Below the pieces are notes generated by a model. That model was not told the origin of the DNA. It saw only the letters and a program-made list of their open reading frames with translations, and did no database searches. A stretch of 64,000 nt of DNA, taken from contig JASKMD010000025.1 in NCBI GenBank assembly GCA_030144725.1, positions 5,257,208 to 5,321,207 on the forward strand, given 5' to 3'. Origin of the DNA: Haematococcus lacustris (Eukaryota; Chlorophyta; Chlorophyceae; Chlamydomonadales; Haematococcaceae). Every line of letters starts with the position of its first letter. Position 1 is the first letter of the stretch. Below, one piece after another: positions 31,930 to 43,100 of the stretch. Both the position numbers and the translations under genes were made by a program.

Positions 31930-32290
31930 CCTGAACCAAGACCTGAACCACCTGAACATAGACCTGAACCACCTGAACATAGACCTGAACAACCTGAACA
32001 TAGACCTGAACCACCTGAACCAAGACCTGAACCACCTGAACATAGACCTGAACCACCTGAACCAAGACCTGAACAACCTGAACATACACCTGAACCACCT
32101 GAACATAGACCTGAACAACCTGAACCAAGACCTGAACCACCTGAACACAGCCACCCAGCTCCAGCCTTTGGCTTTTTTAGCCTGATTTCTTTTGGGTTGG
32201 ATTGCGTACATTACAAGCTTTCAACCGGCTAAGTTTCAGCCCCAACGGCCAAAGTCGGTCCAGGCGCCTTGCTGCTTATTCCTACGAGTG
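31930..32290 (-). repeat. Third minisatellite block and end of its host element
   Basis: 31930-32150 continues the 21-bp array. 32151-32287 is the inverted counterpart of 7674-7823 and ends at CACTCGTAGGAAT (minus strand). The host element therefore had this terminus on its minus strand. Confidence 0.75.
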
Positions 32291-33134
32291 ATAGCCCGCA
32301 TAGCTCAAGTTGCCCTGGTTGCCCCGCACGTAGCACATAGCCCACACTCCCGCACTCCACCCTAATGTCCCCGTGCCCTTTGTGCTCGCAGGTGTCGCTG
32401 GCCGGGGCGATTAATTAAATTCCGTGTCCACAGAGAGCGTCATTGCTCTCAAAGCCCAACCCAAGAGCTCTGGCGACTCGAGGGATGGTTAGGGTAGGTT
32501 TGTTTCGCCAGGCTGTTAGCCTTTAAGCAATTACGCTGTTAGTTTTGATGAGGAGCCCAGTGGTCTGTCCCGGGAAAGTGCCATCTTCGTGGGGTTTGCA
32601 GTCATCAAGGGTGCGACCGAGGATGCTTTAATATGATTGTAGCGGAGTGAGATTACCCACAAGCCCACATGTTGTTCCTTGTTGAATGAGTTTTGTTGAC
32701 CTGTAACAACTACTACTACCTGCAACATGCAGCAACAGGTGGACCCGCTGATGTTCACGGCACAAAAGATCGTTGCTCGTCGTGAGACTTGATTATCTAT
32801 ATGACCACGGCTGTTACCGACACATTTCTCTCCTCATGCAGTGAAGATGTTGGGGAGAACCTGCCTACAGCGGACATCTTTTTATAACTTGTGCATGTGC
32901 TGCATGTGGGTGTAAGAATCGAGGCCCTCACGGTCCAACACTTCCCTCCCCGCCCTCTCACCGTTTGACATCGCATTTTATCTCTTTCCACGAAGGGCTT
33001 CGCCTCCCGCCTACCTTCGTGCCATGGAGGTTGGTGCAGGCCCCACGTGCTGGCCCGGAGCGTAGCACTGACCCAGCCCAATTGCCTTGGCTGCATTGTT
33101 TCAGGGTGAAGGTGTTGCGTTTGTCGCGCCAGAC
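32291..33134. other. Upstream region of the KH gene; no other gene seen
   Basis: Contains a segment (about 32570-32690; GGGGTTTGCAGTCATCAAGGG, GTAGCGGAGTGAGATTACCC) that resembles 48990-49070 in BBS9 intron 3, so a diverged dispersed repeat. It probably includes the KH promoter, but no clear TATA box is visible. Confidence 0.45.
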
Positions 33135-35478
33135 ATGGCCAAGTACTGCGATGGTGGGTTAAGGAGCTCCGCCCCTGGATGCGCTGGTCTTGGAGCGTAC
33201 CAGGTGTTGCTGACTTTTTCGCCGAGCTTGCAGGAAGTGACCAGCATCCATCAATCGACTCTGGGACGCAGCAGGTGGCAACAAAGCTGTTGGTATCCAA
33301 TGCAATCGCGGGTTCCGTCATTGGCAAGGCCGGAGCCAACATCGAGCAGTTGCAGCGCAGCAGTGGGGCCAGGATTCAGTTATCAAGGGCCGGCGAGTTT
33401 TACCCAGGTATGGCCAACCTTCATTTCTCACGAATGCAAGTCCTGCACACACCCTTACCACATATGGCATATGGCTGTGACCGCAGCTTGGGTATTTAGG
33501 TCCAGGGTTCCTATCAGAGTTAAGTTGTTGCCAAGATGTTAGGTGGATACACTTGCTGGCTGCAGGCACCAGCGACCGTGTTTTGCTGTTGTCAGGTATG
33601 TGACATTTCAATCGTTGGTGTTCACCAGCTGTGTTTTATAGGAGCAGTGTGGTACTATCGTATGCTTCCATTTATCCAATGCGCGCTGCAGGCTGCTTGC
33701 ACTCAGTGCTGACAGCTATCTTTCTCATATTGGAGAAAGTGTCCAGGGACGCTGCCAGCAGCCAGTCAAGGAATGGCAGGCCTGCAAGAGAGGATGAACG
33801 AGAGGATGAGGTGTGACTAATGAGACATGTGTTTAGTCAGCTTCAGCTGGCAGTTGCTGATGCATGTGCTTACATTAACCCATGTCACATGCTCATGTGT
33901 TATACTGCTTGTGCTTGATGCTGCTCCTAACTGTCCAGGTCAAGCTCGCCCTGTCTCGTCGACTGTGCGGGCTTCTGATAGGGCACAAAGGGCAGACAGT
34001 GCGTGACTTCATCAGCGACTCAGGCGCCACCATCCGGGTGCAGTCCCTGGCTGAGTTGACGCCCAGTGACCCAGAACGCACCATTGCTGTGACTGGGGCA
34101 AGGGACCAGGTGCTGAGGGCCGTGGCCCTAGTGCTCAACACTGTGAGTGCCCACACTGCGGCTGCAGCCCTGAGCCTTGAACTGCCAGCACCCTTGGGCT
34201 AAACCCGCTGGCACTTCTGGGTGGTGGCAGCCAGGGTTGCGACCGCAACTCCTGAGGCAGCAGCCTAGCACTGAGCCAATGGTGTGTCATATGAGATAGT
34301 GGCAATTAAACTGGATCAAATGGTCAGCGTTCTTGTGAGTATCTGCGCTGTGTGCATGCTTGCAGTTGTCTATGCATGAGGGCTTTGCGTCCTACATGGA
34401 GACTACCCTACAACTGGCCACCAACCAAGGCGTTGTCCTGCCGCTCAGATCCTCCACAACCAAGTCAGTTTTGACTCAGGTGAGCTGAGGCAGGCCAGGC
34501 GCACAACAGCCGTATCTTTGCAGTCGCAGGGGCACATGTGCTTGTTCTTTGCTTCTTGTAATGCATTTCAGTAATAGTGCACATTGTTCTCACCCCTCGG
34601 CATGTAATTGATGACAAAAGGTATCATTCAGTCTATTGACATATTTTAATGTACGTCACAAAACAATCGTAAGTAGTGTCACACTATGAAAACTGAGAGG
34701 AAACTGAGTCTGAAGTGCCGACCATCACAGGGATATGACAAAAGGTGCTTTTCTCGTGATGGGAAGTTATAACATTCTAGTGAGGTGATTGGCCAAATGC
34801 ATCATACCCAATTAGTTAAGGAGTCCAAGACAATGGGGACATTCTCATCGAGTTGCAGGATGTATACAAAGTCAAGGCAACTATCTAGTAAACACGACAT
34901 TGGGCCTGTTAATTGTACCAAAGGCATGCCCCGTGACCCGTCAACTAAACAAAATTATGCCCGTTGGCCCGTCGTATACGTCCGCTAAGGCTCAAGTCGT
35001 ACTTGCAAGTTAACCCCTGAAAAATGTGCTTGACATTTACAGGTCCGGGCCTCCTTGACACTATGGTTGCCCAACGATGATGTTGGCGCTATCCTTGGCC
35101 GCAAGGGTCAGCACCTGGTGGAGATCCAGCAGGTGTGCAGAGCACCCATGCTGGTGCAGCTGAGGACCATTGACTAGGCCTGTGGCAGCCGTGGCGACAG
35201 CCAAGTCAGTGAGCAGTTGCAATGCATGTACCAAGCACAGGCCAAGGCAGGTTTTGAAACTGACCCCGTGGGCATGTTTGCCGTAACAGAGCGCCCGGGT
35301 GACCATCAAAATCTCTGACCGCGCCAAAATGGAAAATAATGAGCGGGAGGTCAGCATCACCGGCATGTACGGCGCAGTGAAGCTGGCAGAAGCAATGGTG
35401 TCTGAGAAGCTGAATCAGAGCCGTGCTCGTGCTGCACGAGAGGAGGGTGGGCCCAGTGGTGTCCCAAGGGACGAGTGA
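33135..35478 (+). CDS. Triple-KH-domain RNA-binding protein (BTR1/NOVA-like)
   Basis: Eight exons: 33135-33153, 33234-33407, 33566-33595, 33692-33810, 33939-34142, 34366-34479, 35043-35132, 35290-35478; all introns GT-AG, total 939 nt, 312 aa. KH1: KLLVSNAIAGSVIGKAGANI, then IQLSRAGEFYPG and, over a 30-nt exon, GTSDRVLLLSG. KH2: VKLALSRRLCGLLIGHKGQT and GATIRVQS. KH3: LTLWLPNDDVGAILGRKGQH and VTIKISDR, ending in TGA 35476-35478. GxxG loops are GKAG, GHKG and GRKG. The three-KH order matches plant BTR1 and animal NOVA/PCBP proteins, which bind single-stranded RNA to control splicing, stability or translation. The first exon (MAKYCD, 19 nt) is inferred from phase only; KH1 onward is firm. Confidence 0.85.
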
Positions 35479-36110
35479 GTGGTTCAAAGCTGGATAGGGG
35501 GAGGGCTGTGCCTCAGGCCATTTCTGGAGCCAGACGGCAGAGTCAGTGGGCAGCCACACCAGGCTGGTGGATGGATGATGGATGATTGGGTCGAGCAGCC
35601 TCGCCACAGGCCAAGCATCCAGCCGGAGCAAAAGCAACATTAGCCTGGCTGGTTGGGAGTGGTGCAAGTGAAGCTGCTGGCGGTAGCCAAAGCACGGTGT
35701 GTTGTGGCCATGGTAGTAGCTGTGGCCATGGGTGAGGCCCCACCAGCTTGTGCAGCCGGGCCCAGCAGCCAGCTACAAAGAGTGCCTATACACTCCGGTT
35801 TGGTGGCCCATGCTTCACTGGCCCAGAATGAAGAGGCGCAATTGAGCCGCAGGTCAGTTGCCTGCTATTGAGCATGTGCCGCTGTTGGGTAATGGTGCTT
35901 GTTGGGCCCTATGGCCCCAGGCACATGAAACTTGCAAGGGCCTGTACCCACCGCTTTTGCTATTGTGTTGGCCTTTGGGAGTACTAGGATCCTGACGTGG
36001 CCACCCGGATCCTTGCCATTCTCTGCCATGGCATTTGCCCTTGGACTACAACGACACTGTGCTTCACTTCTGCTAGTGATCATCTGCTTACTTGGTGGCT
36101 TAGTGGGCCC
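35479..36110. other. 3' flank of the KH gene; no gene seen
   Basis: Mixed sequence without a recognisable frame. It likely holds the KH 3' UTR. It ends where the inverted-repeat arm begins to match the far end of the window. Confidence 0.4.
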
Positions 36111-36464
36111 GTCATGCACACGGGAGGATCTCGACATTACGAGACGGATTGGCATACGAGGCAGAATGTACATGGCTGCATGGGCTCGGAAATGAAGTGA
36201 AACTGGATGGTCAGATTGCGGGTTTGCGACAGCCCTGTCATGCCCGTAGTATGCTGTGGATGGCTGGCGTTGCCTCATGGATTGATGCCCAAGTAAAGAA
36301 ATATATGAGTTCAGCTATGGAGGCGAGCCATGCTGACTGCTTTTCACTTCTGAATGTTGAATGCTGAATGCTTTTCACTTCTACACGCGACATCATTTCA
36401 TGACTCTCCCGGGAAACCCAAGTTGCTAGACAAGGCCACTGCCTGTCGCAAAACACATCGCGTG

Positions 36465-36898
36465 ATGGCTAAGAAGGAACGGAAGGGCAGCGCCAAGCAA
36501 AAGAAGGGCCCGGCAAAGAAACTGAAAGGTGCGTGTCGTTAGCTGACTGCGTGTCCCTAGCCGTGAGCTCCGCACTGTGTACCAACCCGTCGCTCTTGTT
36601 GGTTCCATTGCAGCTTCTCGCTCGCCTCAAGGAAAACAACGACAGGCTCGCAGGGGAGGGAAGACACAAAGGCGCAAGGTGCGGGTCCGCCCCCGCCTTG
36701 TGTGCCCCCGCATTGTATGTCGACACCTTGTACCTTGGCCTGTCAAAGTGCTGATTGTGATTGCCTGCAGGTCATCAAAGTCCGGGGTGGCGCAGTGCTC
36801 CGGGGCTGCATGAAGACGAGAGGAAGTTATTGGCGCACCTCCAGCACCCGGCTGAGGCTCACTCCCAGCTTCGGGTCATCGCTTCACTGTTTCTTTTG
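36465..36898 (+). CDS. Putative small basic protein
   Basis: ATG 36465 opens MAKKERKGSAKQKKGPAKKL; donor GTGCGT at 36529 leaves phase 1. The next exon (from about 36614, after TTGCAG) reads ASRSPQGKQRQARRGGKTQR, and a third (from about 36771, after CTGCAG) reads VIKVRGGAVLRGCMKTRG. Lys/Arg richness suggests a nucleic-acid-binding or ribosome-associated protein, but I recognise no family and the 3' exons are tentative. A degenerate copy of exon 1 is at 4883-5023, and an inverted copy is in the right arm. Confidence 0.4.
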
Positions 36899-36992
36899 AG
36901 AATCTGGACCTGAACCTGGACCTGGACCTGGACCTGGACCTGGACCTGGACCTGACCTGACCTGACCTGACCTGACCTGACCTGACCTGCAT

Positions 36993-37208
36993 GCACATGC
37001 AGAGCGCTTTGTCAAGCTGTATGCCAAGGCAGCCAGGGCCCGGTTGAACTGGAGCGGCGAGGAGGCGCAACTGTTCATCAGGATGGCGTGTGGGTATGGC
37101 ATCGACGCCAAGACCTAGGAGCTGCAGGCCGCCACCCTGGACAAGGCGCATGTGACCGACCTGAAGGAGGAGGCTGCCAATCAGGCGACCCCAACTGACA
37201 AAAAATGA
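36993..37208 (+). pseudogene. Coding-like segment, unknown, with an in-frame stop
   Basis: Reads ERFVKLYAKAARARLNWSGE, then AQLFIRMACGYGIDAKT, a TAG, and ELQAATLDKAHVTDLKEE. The sequence is protein-like on both sides of the stop. It could be a decayed exon of the basic-protein gene or of a transposon. The right-arm copy carries the same stop. Confidence 0.35.
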
Positions 37209-37470
37209 CAGGAAATGATAGGAAACCGACCCATGGTAATCAAAACGACGCCGCGTCTCAGCCACGTGGTTTCTATTTATGTTTCGCACATCCCTGGATA
37301 GAGGACTCTTTCAGCTATGCTGTGCAGCTTGTAACATAAAATATTGTGCACTGTGCTGAGTGCTATGGCGGCTCAAATCTTGACATTCAAATTCATGCCA
37401 GTTTTGCTCATGCGGGCCTCGCCGCGACCGACCGCCGCGACCGACGTGGCCCAGTAGCCTCTGCAAACAG

Positions 37471-38513
37471 TCAGGGACAGTCGCCGCAGTCAAAACAATG
37501 CACATGGCACGCCAAACCGATGTAACGACGCCCCTCCACCCATGCTCGGAAGCATACAAGGCTGCTGCATTGCTTGACCGCTTCGTGAGTAGTACCTACT
37601 ACCTGGCCACTCGGTAAGGCCACTGAAGGTGTGTAGGCCATTTCTACGTTACCTTGCTCGACATGTTGGGTCCGATCCCTCCCGCCCGCCCTCCGCTTGC
37701 GTGTCGAGCTTGTGTCCAGCTCCGCCCTGACCCCCTGCTGCGCAGCTGGAGGGGTGGGCAGCCCAGGGGCAGCACCAACACCAGCTGCCTGCTGCTGCCA
37801 GGGGGGTGCAGCAGGAGGGGGGGGCAGGTCAGGGGCGGCACCAGCACCAGCTGCCTGCTGCTGCCAGGGGGGTGCAGCAGGAGGGGGGGGCAGGTCAGGG
37901 GCGGCACCAGCACCAACTGCCTGCTGCTGCCAGGGGGGTGCAGCAGGAGGGGGGGGCAGGTCAGGGGCAGCACCAGCACCAGCTGCCTGCTGCTGCCAGG
38001 GGGGTGCAGCACGAGGGGTGGGCAGGTCAGGGGCGGCACCAGCACCGGCACCTGTTGCTGCCTCCAGCTCATCGCCATGCAGGGCGGCTACTGTGTTGCA
38101 GATATGGGCCATGACAAGACCCTTCAGCTTGGGCTTCAGCCACCCCTTCATAAGCTCTTGCTGGTGGAAAGCCGGCGACCAGCCCTGAGCTGTGCGATCA
38201 CTCCGCTGTGACCCCCCATGTTCACAGATGCGCTGTCGGCGGTCATGGTAGCAATGTGGGCGCCCTGCAGACCATTGCGTTCAAGCTCGCGCATGATGAC
38301 CTGGACGTGGGCCTCAGCTGTGGCACAAGGGAGGGGGACGATGGCCAACACGTCTGTGATCTGGGCGGTGAGGCGCTGATGCTGGCCAGCTGCTACTTCT
38401 TTGGGCACAGCAGCTGTCACTCTGATGACGAGCACCTTGCCATGCTTCTTGCATGTGCAGCCATCAAACTGCACGTGGATCGCTTTGGCTTGTCGTAGCT
38501 TATCTGCAAGCAC
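37471..38513 (-). pseudogene. hAT-like transposase fragment, left arm
   Basis: Segment 1 (38148-38513) reads [19 protein letters not shown] and ends HIATMTADSASVN, GGHSGVIAQLR. FDG and TADSASVN resemble the first and second catalytic Asp regions of hAT transposases (DUF4371/ZNF862 type). An acceptor-like TGCTTGCAG precedes it. Segment 2 (37471-38151) overlaps by ATGA and reads HQQELMKGWLKPKLKGLVMAH in the next frame, then a 22-residue repeat (PDLPPPPAAPPWQQQ) encoded by a 66-bp tandem unit. No C-terminal dimerisation domain is visible. Assignment is by motif only. Confidence 0.45.
37765..38060. repeat. 66-bp tandem repeat in the hAT-like reading frame
   Basis: Four to five copies of a 66-bp unit containing CAGCTGCCTGCTGCTGCCAG and a GCAGGTCAGGGGC block, encoding Ala/Gly/Pro-rich 22-residue repeats. 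The same array is at 62062-62350 in the right arm. Confidence 0.9.
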
Positions 38514-38617
38514 AGTGCATGATCAACATTGCTCATTACATTGCTCATTGCATTGCTCTTGCTGAACCCTGGCCTGCACCATGTGCCTACCACCACCTTC
38601 CAATCCTTCCAGCCCAC

Positions 38618-39117
38618 NNNNNNNNNNNNNNNNNNNNNNNNNNNNNNNNNNNNNNNNNNNNNNNNNNNNNNNNNNNNNNNNNNNNNNNNNNNNNNNNNNN
38701 NNNNNNNNNNNNNNNNNNNNNNNNNNNNNNNNNNNNNNNNNNNNNNNNNNNNNNNNNNNNNNNNNNNNNNNNNNNNNNNNNNNNNNNNNNNNNNNNNNNN
38801 NNNNNNNNNNNNNNNNNNNNNNNNNNNNNNNNNNNNNNNNNNNNNNNNNNNNNNNNNNNNNNNNNNNNNNNNNNNNNNNNNNNNNNNNNNNNNNNNNNNN
38901 NNNNNNNNNNNNNNNNNNNNNNNNNNNNNNNNNNNNNNNNNNNNNNNNNNNNNNNNNNNNNNNNNNNNNNNNNNNNNNNNNNNNNNNNNNNNNNNNNNNN
39001 NNNNNNNNNNNNNNNNNNNNNNNNNNNNNNNNNNNNNNNNNNNNNNNNNNNNNNNNNNNNNNNNNNNNNNNNNNNNNNNNNNNNNNNNNNNNNNNNNNNN
39101 NNNNNNNNNNNNNNNNN
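38618..39117. other. Assembly gap, 500 N
   Basis: Placeholder gap between the inverted-repeat arm and the (AGGAGC)n array next to BBS9. Confidence 1.
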
Positions 39118-39840
<723 letters not shown>

Positions 39841-40118
39841 GCAGCAGGTGCCATCATGGTGGTCTCTCTAGCAAAGCCTCATCTTCCCTTCCATTGCCGT
39901 GCACATCCCCTGGGATAAAGGACTCATCGACCTTCCGGCCTCTCCCCTCCTCTCCCTCCTCCCCCCTCCCCTCCCTCCTCCCCTCCCTCCTCCCCTACCC
40001 ATGTACTGAACTGCTCCTGCCGCCCCCCTCCCTCTCCCGCTTCACATACCCCCTCCCCCCTTCCCCCCTCCCCCTCCCCTCTCCCTGTTCCTGTGCCAGC
40101 TCCTGCCGTCCCCCTCAC

Positions 40119-43100
40119 CAGCCACAAGGCCTCCAGGGCATCCGACTGCAGACGAAAGCGGGCTGCGTTCTTTGACACCAAGATAGTCGCTGTCATGCCG
40201 GTGGGGTACTGGAAGGTAAGCACGTTGGCCCCTGCACGGTCAAGAGTCCACTGGCCAGGTCATGGGCAGGTTAGCTGGCTGGCTGGCTGGCTGACCTACA
40301 TGCAGCAGCCTCTTGTGCTGGTCGCTGTGCTGAAGTGTGGAGTGTGCAGTCAGGGCAGTGGGCTAGTCTGGGTGCCTGGACGGCACCACCCTACACAACA
40401 ACTGGTGCCGCCGGTGAGAAGAACAGGGACAGCAGGAGCAGTGGTGGATGCAGCAGAGGTAGCAGAGGTGCTGCAGGGGTAGCAGAGGTGGCACTGCACC
40501 CTCATCAAGAGGTTCAAAAGTCAGTAGAGCTTCATAGCTGCCATCCTGCAGCATGGGCTAACCCCCTTTCCTGGCACAGGAGCTGGCTCGTCAGTGTGCC
40601 CTGCTGCTACCTTGAGCTCTATCGTGGACACAACATGTTGCTGCAGGGTTGCTGCAGGGTTGGGCAGCCAGCTCGCCAAGGGCAGCATAAGCAACGACAG
40701 TGGCATAGCCATGACCGTCATCCCCATGATTGTCCACCCGCACCCCTGCTAACATCACCACCTGCTGCTCCTGACCTCACCTGCTGCTCCGGAGGCACTG
40801 GCCTGAGCCACACCAGGGCTAGCCAGAGCCAGCATGTCTTTGAACAAGGCACCTAGCAGTGGTGGGGCGCGGTTCACGCTGACTGTGATCTTGTAGGCTG
40901 CATTCAAATGTTGCAGGCAGGCGGGTCGGCAAATGTGGAGGGCGGGTATGCCAGGTGGGTGGCCTGCCAGGCATGAGCAACAAGTTCCTGGCTAGACAAG
41001 TGCCTGGCTGGCAGACATGAGCAACGTGCATGTGCTCCCCTCCCACACCTCAAGCTACACCACTGTTTCCTGCCAGCGCGTGTAGTAGCGAGTATGACTT
41101 TTAATCTTACTTGCCTATACCCGTCAAAAACAGTGCATTGTAATTGTCATTGCGATTCCAATGCTAATTAGCTCTGTATGGCTGTAAGAGGCCGAGATTT
41201 TGTCCGGTATTCACAGGTTAAGCTTGGTTTGACAAAAGGAAGGAATGTGCAAAACATCGGAACCGTGGCGATGAGGTGCGTTGCGAACGTGACCCGTCAC
41301 CGCCTATCCGGTAAGGAGATGACTATACAACCCGCTCACTTCCGGGTTGGGACAACTTAGTGTGCGGCACAACCAGCCCTTGTGCCAGAGGTGCACTTCC
41401 TTTCAATAGCCGGCTACATCATCTCTTACGCCCACGACTCCAACTTACGCGGCTACAGCGCACCTGCATTCTTGGCTGCGGGCACCGCCGTCACGAACAG
41501 GCAGAGTGGCAGGGCGACCTCCAGCATCTGCGCCCGTGGCTCGCCGTTGCCCGCGGCGAAGCTCGCGACAATGAGCGCGGTCGCTGAAGCCGGGAGGCAG
41601 GTGGCAGAAGCTGCTTGGAAAGTGATGGGCACGATGCTTGGGTCATTGGGGTCAGACTTCACATTGCGCAAGTGGAACGTGTCCTACGCAGCGCAAGGTT
41701 GTTGGCATCCAGAGTAGCAGGGCCCGATAGCACAGCGAAGGTTTGAAAACGAGGTTGGAAACGCCAGGCCGAAACCAAAAGCTTGGGTTCCACCCTATCC
41801 AGCGGCATATTGCAAAGACAAGCTGCAGTTGCCTGGTGGTGGTGGTGGTGGTGATGGTGGTGCTTGATGATGACTGTGTCCGGCACTCATGGCACTCACC
41901 TGCATGATAGACACGGGTGCTGGGGCTTTCACAGTCACAGTCACGCTGTCCAAGCTGGAGGCCGAGCCCTGGCAGTGCATGGGCAAATGAGCACATGCCA
42001 GTCGCCCCCACGCAGTCAGCTGACGCACAGAAGCATGTTTGTGCATGGTGATCCATGGCCCCTTGTCTCCCGTGCTACATGTCCCCCCTCCCCCTCCCCC
42101 TCCCCCTCCCCCTCCCCCTCCCCCTCCCCTCCCCCTCCCCCTCCCCCTCCCCCTCCCCCTCCCCCTCCCCCTCCCCCTCCCCCTCCCCCTCCCCCTCCCC
42201 CTCCCCCTCCCCCTCCCCCTCCCCTCCCCCTCCCCCTCCCCCTCCCCCTCCCCCTCCCCCTCCTCTCCTCTCCCCCTCCCTCTCCCTCTCCCTCTCCCTC
42301 TCCCTCTCCCTCTCCCTCTCCCTCTCCCTCTCCCTCTCCCTCTCCCTCTCCCTCTCCCTCTCCCTCTCCCTCTCCCTCTCCCTCTCCCTCTCCCTCTCCC
42401 TCTCCCTCTCCCTCTCCCTCTCCCTCTCCCTCTCCCTCTCCCTCTCCCTCTCCCTCTCCTCTCCCTCTCCCTCTCCCTCTCCCTCTCCCTCTCCCTCTCC
42501 CTCTCCCTCTCCCTCTCCCTCTCCCTTTCCCTCCCCCTCCCCCCCCCCCTCCGACCCCTCTCCGCCAGACAGGCAGGCACCTGGTAGTTGATGATGAGGC
42601 GCAGGGTGAGCTGAGGCCTGATGCGACCAGGGCCCAGGCCGCCAACCACGCCTTCATGATTGTTGCTGCTGGAGCCTGGTCGGCTGAGAGCCTCATGGCC
42701 GGCCCCCTCTCCATCTCGCAAGTGGTCAAACACAGCCGGCACCTGGGGCAGGGCAGGGCAGGGCTGGATGCTCGCAGTTCTAGTGAGGCAGGCTGGCTGG
42801 CAGGCAGGCAGGCAGGTGGGCAGGTGCTACTCCAGCAGGAGCCAGGGTTGGCACAGGCATGAAGCGCAGGCACGGGTTGCCTATACAAGCAAGGGTTGCC
42901 TGTTCAGGAGCCTGTGGCCTGATGACTAGGTGCCCACCACCCTGCCTCACCCTGGACACCCTACCCCCTGCAGCTGTCAGCCCACGCTGCACCCTGCCCT
43001 CCCCCTCCATTCGGCTGGCTATTCAGGTTCCTAAACCCTCCAAAATCTCCTTAGCCTTCTGAACTTCTGAAACTTCCTGAACCTTCTGAACTTCTGGCCA

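Larger units (their letters stand above)
36111..38617. repeat. Left arm of a large inverted repeat
   Basis: Reverse complement of 61505-64000. Coordinates pair with sum 100122 near the inner end and 100111 near the outer end; the 11-bp difference lies in a CCTGGA/CCTGA microsatellite at 36905-36990. I noticed one coding substitution (Ala versus Thr codon at the SASVN motif). The match reaches the window edge, so the arm may be longer. Confidence 0.95.

Noticed and set aside
42087..42540. Arg-Gly or Pro-Leu-rich open frames in BBS9 intron 12
   Set aside because: Homopyrimidine microsatellite; it lies between well-supported BBS9 exons.
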